Shown in pieces: positions 28,374 through 37,472 of a DNA stretch of 64,000 nt. The position numbers and the translations under genes were made by a program. Under the pieces are notes generated by a model. It ran no database searches and was not told the DNA's origin. It was given only the letters and a program-made list of their open reading frames with translations. The first letter of the stretch is position 1. The number at the start of each line of letters is the position of its first letter. Origin of the DNA: an uncultured Thermoguttaceae bacterium. GTDB taxonomy: Bacteria; Planctomycetota; Planctomycetia; Pirellulales; Thermoguttaceae. The stretch covers positions 1 to 64,000 of the forward strand of contig CALIRO010000049.1 of the NCBI GenBank assembly GCA_938042245.1, written 5' to 3'.

Positions 28374-28431
28374 GGAACATTTCAGCCGAGTGAACTAGGT
28401 TCCTGTTTTTTAGGGAAAATGCCCCCGAGTG
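28374..28431. repeat. 58-bp dispersed repeat copy (pair of 42166-42222)
   Basis: The sequence starts GGAACATTTCAGCCGAG and ends GCCCCCGAGTG, with GGTTC and GTTTTTTAGG between. The reverse complement of 42166-42222 shows the same blocks in the same order. It lies in the gap after the EamA gene. Confidence 0.7.
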
Positions 28432-28469
28432 GTATTCCCCCGCAGGCATTGCCTCCCCCAAAGTACACA

Positions 28470-28760
28470 AAGCTATGGTTGTCATCCCCGCCGAAGCGGG
28501 ACAGGAGGCTCCTTTGTGCTCCGGCTTTGTCCATCGCCTCTGCCCACCGCAAAAAAATCGCCTCTCCCCTCTGCGGGAGAGGCCGGCCGGAGCCTCGCCC
28601 GCCAGGGCGAGGGTCGTCGGCCGGGTGAGGGGGCGCCCAGCACCGCCAACCTCCAGCCCGCAACGACTCGGACAGCGGAGCTCCTAGACGCCCGCATTCC
28701 CGCCGAAGGGGAAATGCGGTAGAATGTCATTCCGGCACAGCCGGGCATCTAGACTCTTTT
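28470..28760. repeat. Cluster of dispersed palindromic repeats
   Basis: The gap between EamA and the HAD gene holds a type A copy at about 28478-28503 (GTCATCCCCGCC-GAAGCGGGAC) and a type B unit at about 28558-28632 (GCCTCTCCCCTCTGCGGGAG ... GGGTGAGGGGG). In place of the usual inner stem this type B unit has a different one, CCTCGCCC-GCCA-GGGCGAGG. A type C tail (28656-28692) and a further type A-like end at about 28723 (GTCATTCCGGCA) follow. No gene was seen. Confidence 0.78.
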
Positions 28761-28814
28761 TCCCCAGGGATGACAAGAGGAAGAGCTGTTCCGCTGGGCA
28801 GAAGAGTTCCTAAC

Positions 28815-29435
28815 TTAATAATTGAATCGGCAACCCCGCTGGCAAAGTTGTTCCGCCAGCTCCGCAGGCCCGGTGTATTGGACGGCATCCAGGCCGACAG
28901 CCCGGGCGCCCTGGACGTTTGGCAAATGGTCATCGACGAAGAAGATTTCCTCCGGCTGGCAACCGGCTAGTTGAATCGCTGCCTGATAGATTTCCGGCGT
29001 CGGCTTCAGATAGCCCACCTGGTAGCTGAGCACATAGACACGGAACGTCTCCCGCAACACACAGTACCGGCGCCAGCAGTGCTGCCAATGCAGCGGAGAG
29101 GTGTTTGAGAGAATCCCAAGTCGATATCCTGCCTGGCGCAGATGCACCGCCAGGGCCGCCGATTCCGGCTTCCAGGTGAAGATGTCGGCAGCGGCCTGGG
29201 CTAGCCGCTCAAAGTCCACTCGGCGGCCAATCTGCCGACAAAACTCCTCATAAAACTCCTCGGTGGAAATTAGGCCCCGTTCATACCGCAGTTCCAACCC
29301 GTCGGAAAAAAGCACGCGATGAATTTCCTCCGGCGTCGTCTGGGCCGCCTCGGCCATCTGCTCACACATCCGCTGAACCGTAAAATCCACTAACACCTTC
29401 CCTAAATCAAAATAAATAAATTTGAGCGAGTTCAT
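28815..29435 (-). CDS. HAD-superfamily hydrolase, YihX-like
   Basis: A 206-residue HAD phosphatase. Motif I is YFDLGKVLVDF, where the second Asp of DxD is Gly, as in the YihX group (DLGN). Motif II is LGILSNTSPLHW, the motif III lysine is in GYLKPTPEIYQ, and motif IV is IFFVDDHLPNVQGA. E. coli YihX removes phosphate from alpha-D-glucose-1-phosphate; whether this protein shares that substrate is inference. The open frame extends to 29543, but the ATG at 29435 is chosen because AGGAAG lies about 7 bases before it and the protein core starts at once. It is flanked on both sides by repeat clusters, so it is probably monocistronic. Confidence 0.88.
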   Translation of the reverse strand: MNSLKFIYFDLGKVLVDFTVQRMCEQMAEAAQTTPEEIHRVLFSDGLELRYERGLISTEEFYEEFCRQIGRRVDFERLAQAAADIFTWKPESAALAVHLRQAGYRLGILSNTSPLHWQHCWRRYCVLRETFRVYVLSYQVGYLKPTPEIYQAAIQLAGCQPEEIFFVDDHLPNVQGARAVGLDAVQYTGPAELAEQLCQRGCRFNY

Positions 29436-29564
29436 ATCGACTTCCTGGTTGATGCGGTTTTGGTACGTTTTCATAGAAAAATAGAACAGTAAGGCAGAAA
29501 ATGGAAGACGGTAGCCCACCGGTGGCGGGTCCCTCCGGGCCATCTTCTTCCTTTCTCATCTCTG

Positions 29565-29705
29565 CAAAAGGAGGCATTCGGTACCCTCTCCCCGCCGGAC
29601 GAGAGAGCAGCCTCCGAAGTAGCCCGGGTGAAAGGACGCCCGGATTCCCCCCCTTGTGCGGGAATGACAAGGTGGGCCTATCCCGCCAGAGCAGAGGGGA
29701 ATAAT
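29565..29705. repeat. Degraded type B and type A repeats in a 772-base gap
   Basis: A worn type B unit (GTACCCTCTCCCCGCCGGAC ... CCCGGGTGAAAGG) at about 29580-29634 is followed by a type A palindrome (GGATTCCCCCCCTTGTGCGG, then GAATGACA) at about 29642-29669. The remainder of the 29436-30207 gap has small open frames without ribosome sites; I see no gene there. Confidence 0.6.
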
Positions 29706-30207
29706 TCCCACTCCTAAGACCTTTCCAAACACGCTTTGAGACCGCCCAATACCAGGAAGCCAAAAGGATGGGATTTGCCAGGGGGCCAAGCTTCCGTTGG
29801 TACCATCTGCGAAGCCTCGGATGGTTTCAACCGAGGCCGGCAGGCCGGGAAAAACTCCCTTTGGGGAGGCTTATCAGCCGGAATTGGGGATTTGCCTCCC
29901 TACTTCTTTCCTATATTCGTAAAAAGTACAGGATACCTTCCCATAGGCTAGACGACCAGAGAGGGCCGATTTAAGCTCTGAGGCACGGTTGTGCGGCACT
30001 AGGGAAAGATTTACCTGGATCAGATTGGGTATTTGGGAAGGTGGAGGATTGGACTTTCGCCTGGGAAAAAGTACGCCGAGGCCCCTTTGGGTTCCCAGGG
30101 CTGGCGCTAGGCGCACTAGCTGCGCAAACGAAAGCAACCGTGCTCCCAGGAGCAGGTGCGAAAGGTTCCCCGCCGCATTTTTCCATCAGGGGTTTGGGTT
30201 CGGGGGA

Positions 30208-31179
30208 TTACTCTTCGGCGGTGATCTTGTCGTAGAAATCGACGTAGCGGTCGCGGGACTGGCCGTTGCTGCGGGCGGCAATGGCACTGCGGGGATGTTG
30301 GTTGAGCATGCCGGTCATCATGTACTGGGGATAGGGCCCCCATTCGATTTGTCGGCGGAGGGGTTCGATATAATCCTGGACGAAGGCCCAGATGGGGCGG
30401 ATGTGGAATTTCGGGTTTCGTAAAAAGCCGATCAGCAGTTCCATCGGGCAGTTGCCCGCGCCTCGGCCTAGGCCGCCCATGCTGGCGTCCAGGCGATTGG
30501 CGCCGTGGATGATTGCCTCGATCGTATTAGCAAAGGCCAGTTGCTGGTTATTGTGGGCGTGGATGCCGACTTCTTTGCCGGTCGGCTTGGCGTATTGGAG
30601 ATATTTTTTCACGAGCATCTCGATCTGCTCCGTATAAAGGGCGCCAAAACTATCCACGACCACAATGACCGATGCGGGCGTCTGGGCAATCAGTTCCAGG
30701 ACTTGGTCGATTTCCAGTTCGGTATTTCGGCTGACGGCCATCAGATTGGCGGAGACTTCGTACCCTTTCTGATAGGCGTCGTGGATCATATCCACTGCCT
30801 CGGCCACCTGGGTGGCGTAGAAAGCCACCCGGATCATATCGAGGATGCTTTTGTCTTTGGGGAGGATGTCGGTTTTGTAGTCGGCTTTGCCGGCGTCGAT
30901 CATGGCGGCCAGTTTCAAGGGGGTTTGGTTTTCGCCGAAGACCCGGCGCAGATCATCTTCGTCGCAGAATTTCCAGGCCCCGAACTTGTCGCGGGCGAAA
31001 ATCTTTTTGGAGGCCTTATAGCCGACTTCCATATAATCGATGCCCGCTTCCACACAGGTCTGATATAAGGCCCGGACAAAGGGGTCGTCGAAGTGGTGAT
31101 CATTGACCAACCCGCCATCCCGCAGCGTGCAATCTAAAACCTTAATTTCTGGCCGATAGGTAATCCAGGGTGCTGGCAC
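30208..31179 (-). CDS. DRE-TIM aldolase-like protein (HMGL-like catalytic domain)
   Basis: A 323-residue TIM-barrel enzyme of the DRE-TIM metallolyase group. VLDCTLRDGGLVNDHHF contains the DRDG-type metal and catalytic motif, and GIHAHNNQQLAFANTIEAI supplies the HxH metal ligands. GLGRGAGNCPMELLIGFL closes the barrel. It resembles 4-hydroxy-2-oxovalerate aldolase and related 'aldolase catalytic domain' proteins, which sit in varied pathways; no acetaldehyde dehydrogenase partner is next to it, so the catabolic meta-cleavage role is unlikely. It is cytoplasmic. The start is a GTG at 31179, fixed by AAGGAG 9 bases upstream. It is monocistronic in this context. Confidence 0.87.
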   Translation of the reverse strand: MPAPWITYRPEIKVLDCTLRDGGLVNDHHFDDPFVRALYQTCVEAGIDYMEVGYKASKKIFARDKFGAWKFCDEDDLRRVFGENQTPLKLAAMIDAGKADYKTDILPKDKSILDMIRVAFYATQVAEAVDMIHDAYQKGYEVSANLMAVSRNTELEIDQVLELIAQTPASVIVVVDSFGALYTEQIEMLVKKYLQYAKPTGKEVGIHAHNNQQLAFANTIEAIIHGANRLDASMGGLGRGAGNCPMELLIGFLRNPKFHIRPIWAFVQDYIEPLRRQIEWGPYPQYMMTGMLNQHPRSAIAARSNGQSRDRYVDFYDKITAEE

Positions 31180-31479
31180 CGCTTAGGTCTCCTTGATCGA
31201 ACAAGTCGGAATCCTGACGGTCGGTTGAAAGAGTTCCCTTCCTATCTTGGAACACAAAATGCAACACCGGAATATCTTATTTAATTGTGGTTCGCAACAT
31301 GGGGTTTGTCAACGCAATCCGGCTGCTCAGGCTCTTCCGAGGAGGCCTTTGGGCCGGATCAAACGCGGACGGGGCTAGGTGGGCAACAACGGCAGGCCTG
31401 GCCCCCACATTCCTCGAATCCAACGAAGCCTCCTCCCCCTTTTGGGTCCTACCGACGTAAGGCGAACACCGGCGGCAAC

Positions 31480-31620
31480 CGCCCATGCTTCTTGTCATTC
31501 CCCCGCAAGCGGGAATCCAGAACAAATAGACTACCACAAAAACTGGACTGCTGCTTTCGCAGGAACCACAGGGACATCATTCCGCTGAGCTGTTACGGAA
31601 TTCCCAAGCGTCAGGAAGGA
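31480..31620. repeat. Dispersed repeat remnants in the 697-base gap
   Basis: GTCATTCCCCCGCAAGCGGG followed by AATCCAG at about 31494-31519 is a clear type A copy. A worn reverse part, ACTGCTGCTTTCGCAGGAA, sits at about 31548, and CATTCCGCTGAGCTGTTACGG at 31578 is a variant of the CATTTCAGCCGAATG motif. No gene was recognised between 31180 and 31640. Confidence 0.62.
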
Positions 31621-31647
31621 TTCTCCTGGTCCAAAATGCTTTTTGCT

Positions 31648-31678
31648 CGTCCCTCCTGTTTGGGACGCTTTTTATTTG
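31648..31678 (+). terminator. Terminator-like hairpin with T-tract
   Basis: CGTCCC-TCCTGTTT-GGGACG followed directly by CTTTTTATTT has the form of an intrinsic terminator. The nearest upstream plus-strand gene ends more than 3 kb away, so it may insulate the promoter that begins 10 bases later from read-through. Confidence 0.4.
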
Positions 31679-31687
31679 ACAAATTAT

Positions 31688-31716
31688 TTGACAAAAAGCG
31701 TACACCTGGATATAAA
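31688..31716 (+). promoter_or_regulatory. Sigma-70-type promoter upstream of PEP-CTERM gene
   Basis: TTGACA (31688-31693), a 17-base spacer, and TATAAA (31711-31716) form a near-consensus housekeeping promoter. It would give a 5' leader of roughly 155 bases before the ATG at 31877. A second TTGACA lies 12 bases upstream. Confidence 0.55.
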
Positions 31717-31876
31717 AAAGATACAGAGAAGCATAGGCCAAATGGATCTTGGTGGGGTTAGTTTAGAAAATGCCAGCAGCGCCATGTTCGGGGTGGCCGC
31801 TAGCACACAGATAACTTCTCACTTCTAACTCCGGGGTGCTTTCTCAACGAGGAATTTTTCTAAGAAAGGGGATGCC

Positions 31877-34504
31877 ATGAAACGTCTTTTTCTTTATGCC
31901 AAGGTCCGAGGGGTATTGGGAAAAGGCCGGTTCCTCTGGTTGGTAGGGGTATTGGCGGGGGGCTTGCTAGGCACAGCGGCCCAGGCGGCTACCATCACCT
32001 GGGATGCCGGCGATTACTTAACCAATCAGAATTGGAGCAACATCTACAACTGGAATCCGGACCAGACGCCGGGCAGCTCGGATACGGCGCTGTTTGATAC
32101 GACAGCGACGGGGACGACCTTGGGCTACAATGTGGTGGATCAAAATTTTACGATTCAGAAGCTGACCTATGGCGCAGCCGGGGCCACCACCACTGAACAT
32201 ACGACCGTCATCCCCAGTGGGGTAACCCTTCTGGTAACCGGCGATACCACCACAACTCTGGATCAGGCCGATTTTAACATTGCCCATGATGTTTCTACTT
32301 ACACCGGGACGAAATCGGTTACAGTAACTTTTAGCGGGGCCGGTACGCTTCGGGTGGGCCAGACGGGCACAAGCACCGCGGACATCGTCTTTGGCCGACG
32401 CGGCCCCAGCGGCTCCGGCACAGGTACCATCAATGCCACGGTCAATATGTCCGCTCTGGGCGCCTTCCAGGCCGAGGTGGACGAAATCCTGGTGGGCCAG
32501 CCAGGCTATGACAATACCGCCCATGTGGTTGTTACTTGGCGTCTGGCTCAGACAAACTCCATCCTGGCCAATACGCTTACCATCGGCGATTCCCGGAACA
32601 ACGGCAACTCCGGTACTAACGAGATGCGTCTAGGCCCGCAAAATACGCTCCAAATCAATAACATCTATGTGGGCCGAAAGAAGACCAGTGCCACCTTGCA
32701 GTTTGACACGGGGCTGACGAATCCTAGTGTCAGTATTACCAATCGAGCGGGTACTGGGGCGGCCAATCTTTATGTGGGTTATAACGACGCTACTGGCACC
32801 GCCGCAGCGGTTACCGGGCTGGTGGATTTTACGGCTGGTTCGGTATCGGCCAATTTCGGCACGGTTGTTTTAGGCTACTATGCTGGGGCATCGGGAGGCG
32901 GCGGCAGCGGCAGCGGCACGGGCGAGTTCCGCATGTCGGCCGGGTCGGTCACCGCCGCCGGACTCCAACTGGGCATGGTTACCGGCACGCCGAGCAATCC
33001 GGCAAATACCAAGGGCATCCTCACCATCAACGGCGGTTCCTTTACTGTCAACGGCAATGTCACCAATGGCGGCGGCGCGGCCACCATCCAACTAAAAAGC
33101 AGCACCCTCACCGGGGCTACCTTTACCGTCAACGGCAACATCCAAGACCCCAACGGCACGATGAACCTGTATGCCGACGGCGGCACGATGACGGTAGTAG
33201 GCTCGGTGGAGACGGATAACCTGCGGGTCGGGTACAACGGCACGGCGGGGTCGGCCACCTTCTCCGGCGGCTCTGTCCGCATCGGCAGCGGGACAAGCCA
33301 TAACCTCTACGTCGGCTATCGGGATGCGGATGTGCCTGGAGACTATAGCTTCCAAGGAACTCTCAACCTAGCAGGTGCCAGTTCGGTCATCATCAATGTG
33401 AACAACTTCGATATTGGAAGAGCCCTTAACGTCGGTTCTGGACAAGCCTCTCCGAATGGTACAGTAACCCTTTCTCCGAACAACACGATCACGGCGAATA
33501 CGATCCGATTGGCCCACTCGGAGGGAGTCGGACTGCGTGGCCTAACCAATAAAGTTTCCCTGGGGCAAACCAATCTGATTAGCGCCGATACGGTGATTTT
33601 TGGCGGCAGCAAGGGGGTGGGGGTGGTGGATATTCCGGTCGGCGGCACACTAAGCTTGCAGGGCAAAAGCGGACCTCGGGCCAACCTGTATATCGGCTAC
33701 CAACCCGTCAGCACCGCCGGCGGCAGCACCGGAACGGTCGATCTTACCGGGGCCACTTTTAACGCCATGCTGGACAGGCTATGGATCGGCTGGAAGATAT
33801 CCGGAGCGGCTGGCACGACCAGCGGAACGCTCAAGTTCGAGGACGGCAACATCGACGTCAATGAAATCCTGCTAGGCGTTCGAGGCGGTGGGGGCGGCAG
33901 CGCCATCGGCACGCTGATCATGAACGGCGGCACCCTGACGGCCGGCTCGATGGCCAAAGGCGACGGCACAGCCAACTTCCAGTGGAACAACGGCGTCTTG
34001 CATGTGGGAACTTTTGGCACCTCAACTACACCGTGGGATCTGAATCAAACGGCTGGCGTGTTGGCCCCAGGCACGCCGATTGGTTCGACCACTATTTACG
34101 GCAATTACAATCAGTCGGCCGGCGGCACGTTGGAGATCGAACTGGCTGGGCTTACTAGCTACGATACGGTAACCGTGTACGGCAACGCCGATTTGCACGG
34201 CACGCTTTTGGTGAAGTTTTTGGGCGGCTATGCGCCCGGTTTGGGCGATACGTTCCATATTCTGTATGCCTCCGGTGCGATTGACATAACGAATCTTGTC
34301 TTGGCTGGGGACGAGCCGCCCAATACCCGCTGGCTGCTAGATGTCATTCCGGGCGAAGGGCCTTGGGAAAACTGGCGGATTTTGCAATTGCAGGCGGCGG
34401 TGCCGGAACCGGCCAGTTGGCTGCTGGGCTTGCTGGCAGCGGCAGGCCTGGGGTTACTTCGATGGCTGGGAGGCTCCCGATACCGCTCTGGTCAAAGCAA
34501 CTAG
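31877..34504 (+). CDS. PEP-CTERM-anchored beta-helix surface protein
   Basis: An 875-residue exported protein. The signal peptide (FLWLVGVLAGGLLGTAAQA) leads into ATITWDAGDYLTNQNWSN, a common opening of autotransporter-type beta-helix proteins. The body is Gly/Thr/Asn-rich with repeated strand-turn units, including NLYVGYNDATG, NLYVGYRDADV and NLYIGYQPVS (bases about 32764, 33302 and 33682) and several GTLxxNGG turns. The C-terminus AAVPEPASWLLGLLAAAG followed by GLLRWLGGSRYR is a PEP-CTERM sorting signal: PEP motif, hydrophobic helix, basic tail. Exosortase would process it, but none is in the window. Start: ATG 31877 after AAAGGGG. Function is probably structural or adhesive (inference). 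Confidence 0.9.
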   Translation: MKRLFLYAKVRGVLGKGRFLWLVGVLAGGLLGTAAQAATITWDAGDYLTNQNWSNIYNWNPDQTPGSSDTALFDTTATGTTLGYNVVDQNFTIQKLTYGAAGATTTEHTTVIPSGVTLLVTGDTTTTLDQADFNIAHDVSTYTGTKSVTVTFSGAGTLRVGQTGTSTADIVFGRRGPSGSGTGTINATVNMSALGAFQAEVDEILVGQPGYDNTAHVVVTWRLAQTNSILANTLTIGDSRNNGNSGTNEMRLGPQNTLQINNIYVGRKKTSATLQFDTGLTNPSVSITNRAGTGAANLYVGYNDATGTAAAVTGLVDFTAGSVSANFGTVVLGYYAGASGGGGSGSGTGEFRMSAGSVTAAGLQLGMVTGTPSNPANTKGILTINGGSFTVNGNVTNGGGAATIQLKSSTLTGATFTVNGNIQDPNGTMNLYADGGTMTVVGSVETDNLRVGYNGTAGSATFSGGSVRIGSGTSHNLYVGYRDADVPGDYSFQGTLNLAGASSVIINVNNFDIGRALNVGSGQASPNGTVTLSPNNTITANTIRLAHSEGVGLRGLTNKVSLGQTNLISADTVIFGGSKGVGVVDIPVGGTLSLQGKSGPRANLYIGYQPVSTAGGSTGTVDLTGATFNAMLDRLWIGWKISGAAGTTSGTLKFEDGNIDVNEILLGVRGGGGGSAIGTLIMNGGTLTAGSMAKGDGTANFQWNNGVLHVGTFGTSTTPWDLNQTAGVLAPGTPIGSTTIYGNYNQSAGGTLEIELAGLTSYDTVTVYGNADLHGTLLVKFLGGYAPGLGDTFHILYASGAIDITNLVLAGDEPPNTRWLLDVIPGEGPWENWRILQLQAAVPEPASWLLGLLAAAGLGLLRWLGGSRYRSGQSN

Positions 34505-34787
34505 CGTAGGCTATAGGGACGGCTTACGCAGCTAATTCGGGCAGAGGCCAGACCCCTGGACTCGGCTTGTCTGGATAGCCAGGGATCGCAAGATGCCGCT
34601 TGAGCAAGATGACCATCCGAACAGGGACGGCATCGGGAGGCTGAGCGCTAGCGGGCTGTCAGGTGGATTTATTTGGAATGTCTGGGTTCGGAATGTGGGG
34701 GGCGGCCCCCGGAAAACCCCTCCGGGGAAGCTTCCCCCTCTTAAGGGGGGATCCAAGGATAGGTTGCCGGGGCCCGGAGGCCTATCA

Positions 34788-34817
34788 TTGACAACTGTTA
34801 AAGAAACTGGATAAATT
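34788..34817 (+). promoter_or_regulatory. Possible promoter of the pilM operon
   Basis: TTGACA (34788-34793), 18 bases, then TAAATT (34812-34817), about 150 bases before the pilM start. The -35 is perfect and the -10 matches 4 of 6. The rest of the 461-base gap (34505-34965) contains only GC-rich short palindromes near 34715-34750. Confidence 0.38.
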
Positions 34818-34965
34818 AAAAAGAGGAGGAGGTTTCTTCGATAGAGGCAGTGCGCTGGGCGTTGGCCGGGGCACCAGACGCAGCGGTGCCGGGCAGGGAT
34901 GTAGGTCTTGCGAAACAATCCCTTCTGGTAGGTCTTCTCTGACCGGAACGGGGAAGGACGTAGCT

Positions 34966-37317
34966 ATGCCAAAATCGGATGCTGTTTGGGCGTTGGATTT
35001 GGGTCAGTGTTCTCTGAAGGCGTTACGGTGCGTGCCGGCGGAAAGGCCAGATCGGCTTGTGGCGGATGCCTTCGATTACATCGAATATCCGAAGATCCTC
35101 AGCCAGCCGGGGGCTGAGCCGGCAGAACTGATCGCCGAGGCGCTTGAGCAATTTTTGTCTCGCAATACGGTCAAGGGGGACCGGGTGGCCTTAGGGGTGC
35201 CAGGGCAGACGGGGCTTGCCCGCTTTATCAAGTTGCCGCCGGTCGAAAAGAAAAAGATCCCCGCCATTGTCTATTATGAAGCCAAGCAGCAGATTCCGTT
35301 CGATCTGGCCGATGTGGTTTGGGACTACCAGCGGATGGGCGGGGAGGCAGAGGAAGAGGGCTTTGCGCTGGAGACGGAGATTGGGCTTTTTGCGATGAAG
35401 CGGGAACAAGTGTTCCGTATCCTGGAACCGCTTACCCAGGTGGGCATTGAGGTGGATCTGGTCCAACTGGCGCCGCTGGCATTGTACAATTTTTTCGTTT
35501 TCGACCAGATGCCCGATCTGGGGCCGCCGGAAGAATATGATCCGGAAAACCCACCCCCTTCGGTGGTGGTGCTTTCTATGGGGACCGACGCTACCGACCT
35601 GATTGTAACCAATGGCTACCGAGTCTGGCAACGGAGCATCCCGATCGGCGGGAACCATTTTACCAAGGCACTGACCAAAGAGTTGCGTCTGACCTTCGCC
35701 AAAGCGGAACATCTCAAACGGAATATCTCGGCCGCCGAAGACCCTAAGGCCCTTTTCCAGGCCATGCGCCCGATCTTTCATGATTTTCTGACGGAGGTGC
35801 AGCGGTCGCTGACGTTTTTCAGCAACTTGAACCGAAAGGCGCAGATTGGCCGGGTGCTGGCCTTGGGCAATGCGTTCAAACTGCCGGGCCTGCGGAAATA
35901 TCTTTCTCAAGGCTTGGGCTTGGAGGTACAGCGGATCGAAGCCTTCCGGGGTTTGGTAGGGCCACAGGTGGTCCATGCCCCGGCTTTCAAAGAGAATATG
36001 GAAAGTTTCGGCGTTTGTTACGGCTTGGCGGTCCAGGCCTTAGGCAAAGGGCTGCTCCGCACGAATCTATTGCCCAAGGAGATCATTCAAGATCGGATGA
36101 TTCGGGAGAAGAAGCCTTGGGCCGTAGCAGCGGCGGCCATCTTGATGCTGGCAAGTACCCTTAGCTTTGTCAGTTGGTCTCGGGCCCTCGGAACGGTAGA
36201 AGGAACCGCCTGGGAAAGCTCCCAGCAGAAGGCCCGGGAAGTTAAACAATTTGCCGAGAAGTGGAAACAAGACATCGATCAGATCCTGAGCGAATTCCAA
36301 CGGACGGACCAAATTGGGCAGAATCTGGTGGGCAATGTGGAACGGCGTATCCTTTGGGCCGAATTGTTATATGCGATTAATGAATGTTTGCCCAGAGATC
36401 TGGGCAGCCAACCCGGTCAACCCCGTCCGGTCGATCCCAAGGAGCGCAATGAACTCTATATTGAAAGCATCGAGGCGCAGCGGGTTGAACGCTTGGAAGA
36501 TTGGTATGCGGCGGTGCAGGGAAAAGTTCCGGGCGGTGGCGCGGCTGGTGGGGGAGGGGAGGCCATGCCGCCGGGGAGCCCAGGCATGCCTGGACTAACC
36601 GGACCGGGCGCTCCGGCAGGACCGGTAGGTGCGGGGATGGTGCCTGGGGCGGTGGCGGCTCCCCCCGCGGGTCCGGCGCCTGGCAGTGTCCCCGGTCCTG
36701 GAGTTGCCCCAGCCCCGGCTGGTACGGCCGGCCCGGAAGCTGCTGCCGGCTCAGCGTCGGAAGGCCCTTCGGGGCCCGGTTGGATCGTGCGGTTGACTGG
36801 GTATCATTTCCACAATTATCCGCCGGAGGAAGCTCGGGGGCGACCCACCGCTCTAACATATGTATATCAGACCCTCATCGAGAATCTCCGAAATAAAACC
36901 ATCGAATTGCCCGTTTTTACTCCCACCGAAGGAACCAGCAGCGAGAAAAAAGAAAAAGTTACCATGAAAGAACTCGGCATCGAGTACCCCGTGTTAGTCG
37001 AACCAAAACCCATCCAAACCTACCGGGTACTGCATCCGAAAGCAGCCCTGCAACAGATGCTCAATTCGACCACAGGCACTGCTGCGGGAAAGGGGGAGGC
37101 GGGCTTAGCCCCAGAAAAGCAGACTCTGCCGGCAGGCAAAGAATCCTCCCCCGAACAGGATACCATCACTCTGGCAAAATACCCATTTACAGTGGAATTT
37201 GTGTGGCGACCTACTCCGCCCAGTAAACGGGCAGAGTTGCGGAAAAAAGCTCAAGAGGCTCAAGCCGCCCAGCAACAGCCAGGTCCAATACCCACGTCGG
37301 AAAACACAACCATGTAA
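34966..37317 (+). CDS. pilM: PilM-type pilus/secretion assembly ATPase-fold protein with fused C-terminal extension
   Basis: A 783-residue protein. Residues 1-380 are an actin-like PilM domain: WALDLGQCSLKALR, VALGVPGQTGLARFIKLPPV, YYEAKQQIPFDL, SMGTDATDLIV, and LALGNAFKLPGLRKYLSQGL. Canonical PilM stops near residue 350; here a membrane helix follows (WAVAAAAILMLASTLSFVSW, about 385-405), then a helical region and a Gly/Pro/Ala/Met-rich linker (about 522-605), then a further periplasmic part. PilM is cytoplasmic and binds the PilN tail, so this looks like a PilM-PilN-type fusion. It heads an operon with two more single-helix proteins. Start: ATG 34966 with GAAGGA upstream. Confidence 0.87.
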   Translation: MPKSDAVWALDLGQCSLKALRCVPAERPDRLVADAFDYIEYPKILSQPGAEPAELIAEALEQFLSRNTVKGDRVALGVPGQTGLARFIKLPPVEKKKIPAIVYYEAKQQIPFDLADVVWDYQRMGGEAEEEGFALETEIGLFAMKREQVFRILEPLTQVGIEVDLVQLAPLALYNFFVFDQMPDLGPPEEYDPENPPPSVVVLSMGTDATDLIVTNGYRVWQRSIPIGGNHFTKALTKELRLTFAKAEHLKRNISAAEDPKALFQAMRPIFHDFLTEVQRSLTFFSNLNRKAQIGRVLALGNAFKLPGLRKYLSQGLGLEVQRIEAFRGLVGPQVVHAPAFKENMESFGVCYGLAVQALGKGLLRTNLLPKEIIQDRMIREKKPWAVAAAAILMLASTLSFVSWSRALGTVEGTAWESSQQKAREVKQFAEKWKQDIDQILSEFQRTDQIGQNLVGNVERRILWAELLYAINECLPRDLGSQPGQPRPVDPKERNELYIESIEAQRVERLEDWYAAVQGKVPGGGAAGGGGEAMPPGSPGMPGLTGPGAPAGPVGAGMVPGAVAAPPAGPAPGSVPGPGVAPAPAGTAGPEAAAGSASEGPSGPGWIVRLTGYHFHNYPPEEARGRPTALTYVYQTLIENLRNKTIELPVFTPTEGTSSEKKEKVTMKELGIEYPVLVEPKPIQTYRVLHPKAALQQMLNSTTGTAAGKGEAGLAPEKQTLPAGKESSPEQDTITLAKYPFTVEFVWRPTPPSKRAELRKKAQEAQAAQQQPGPIPTSENTTM

Positions 37318-37472
37318 TCTCCTCCATCCTAGTCTGTCTGAAGGAAATCGATACCGTCCTTATGCCGAAGTGGCTTCGCCTGAAACGCAATGGCTCGCAA
37401 ACGGAAAGGAACCGGTGGGCTTCCTTCTCTTTATGGATAGTTGTTTATCTTTTTCGGAAGGCAGAATAAGCC

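Noticed and set aside
34715..34755. Terminator after the PEP-CTERM gene
   Set aside because: Short GC-rich palindromes are present but there is no T-tract, and the distance from the stop codon is over 200 bases.
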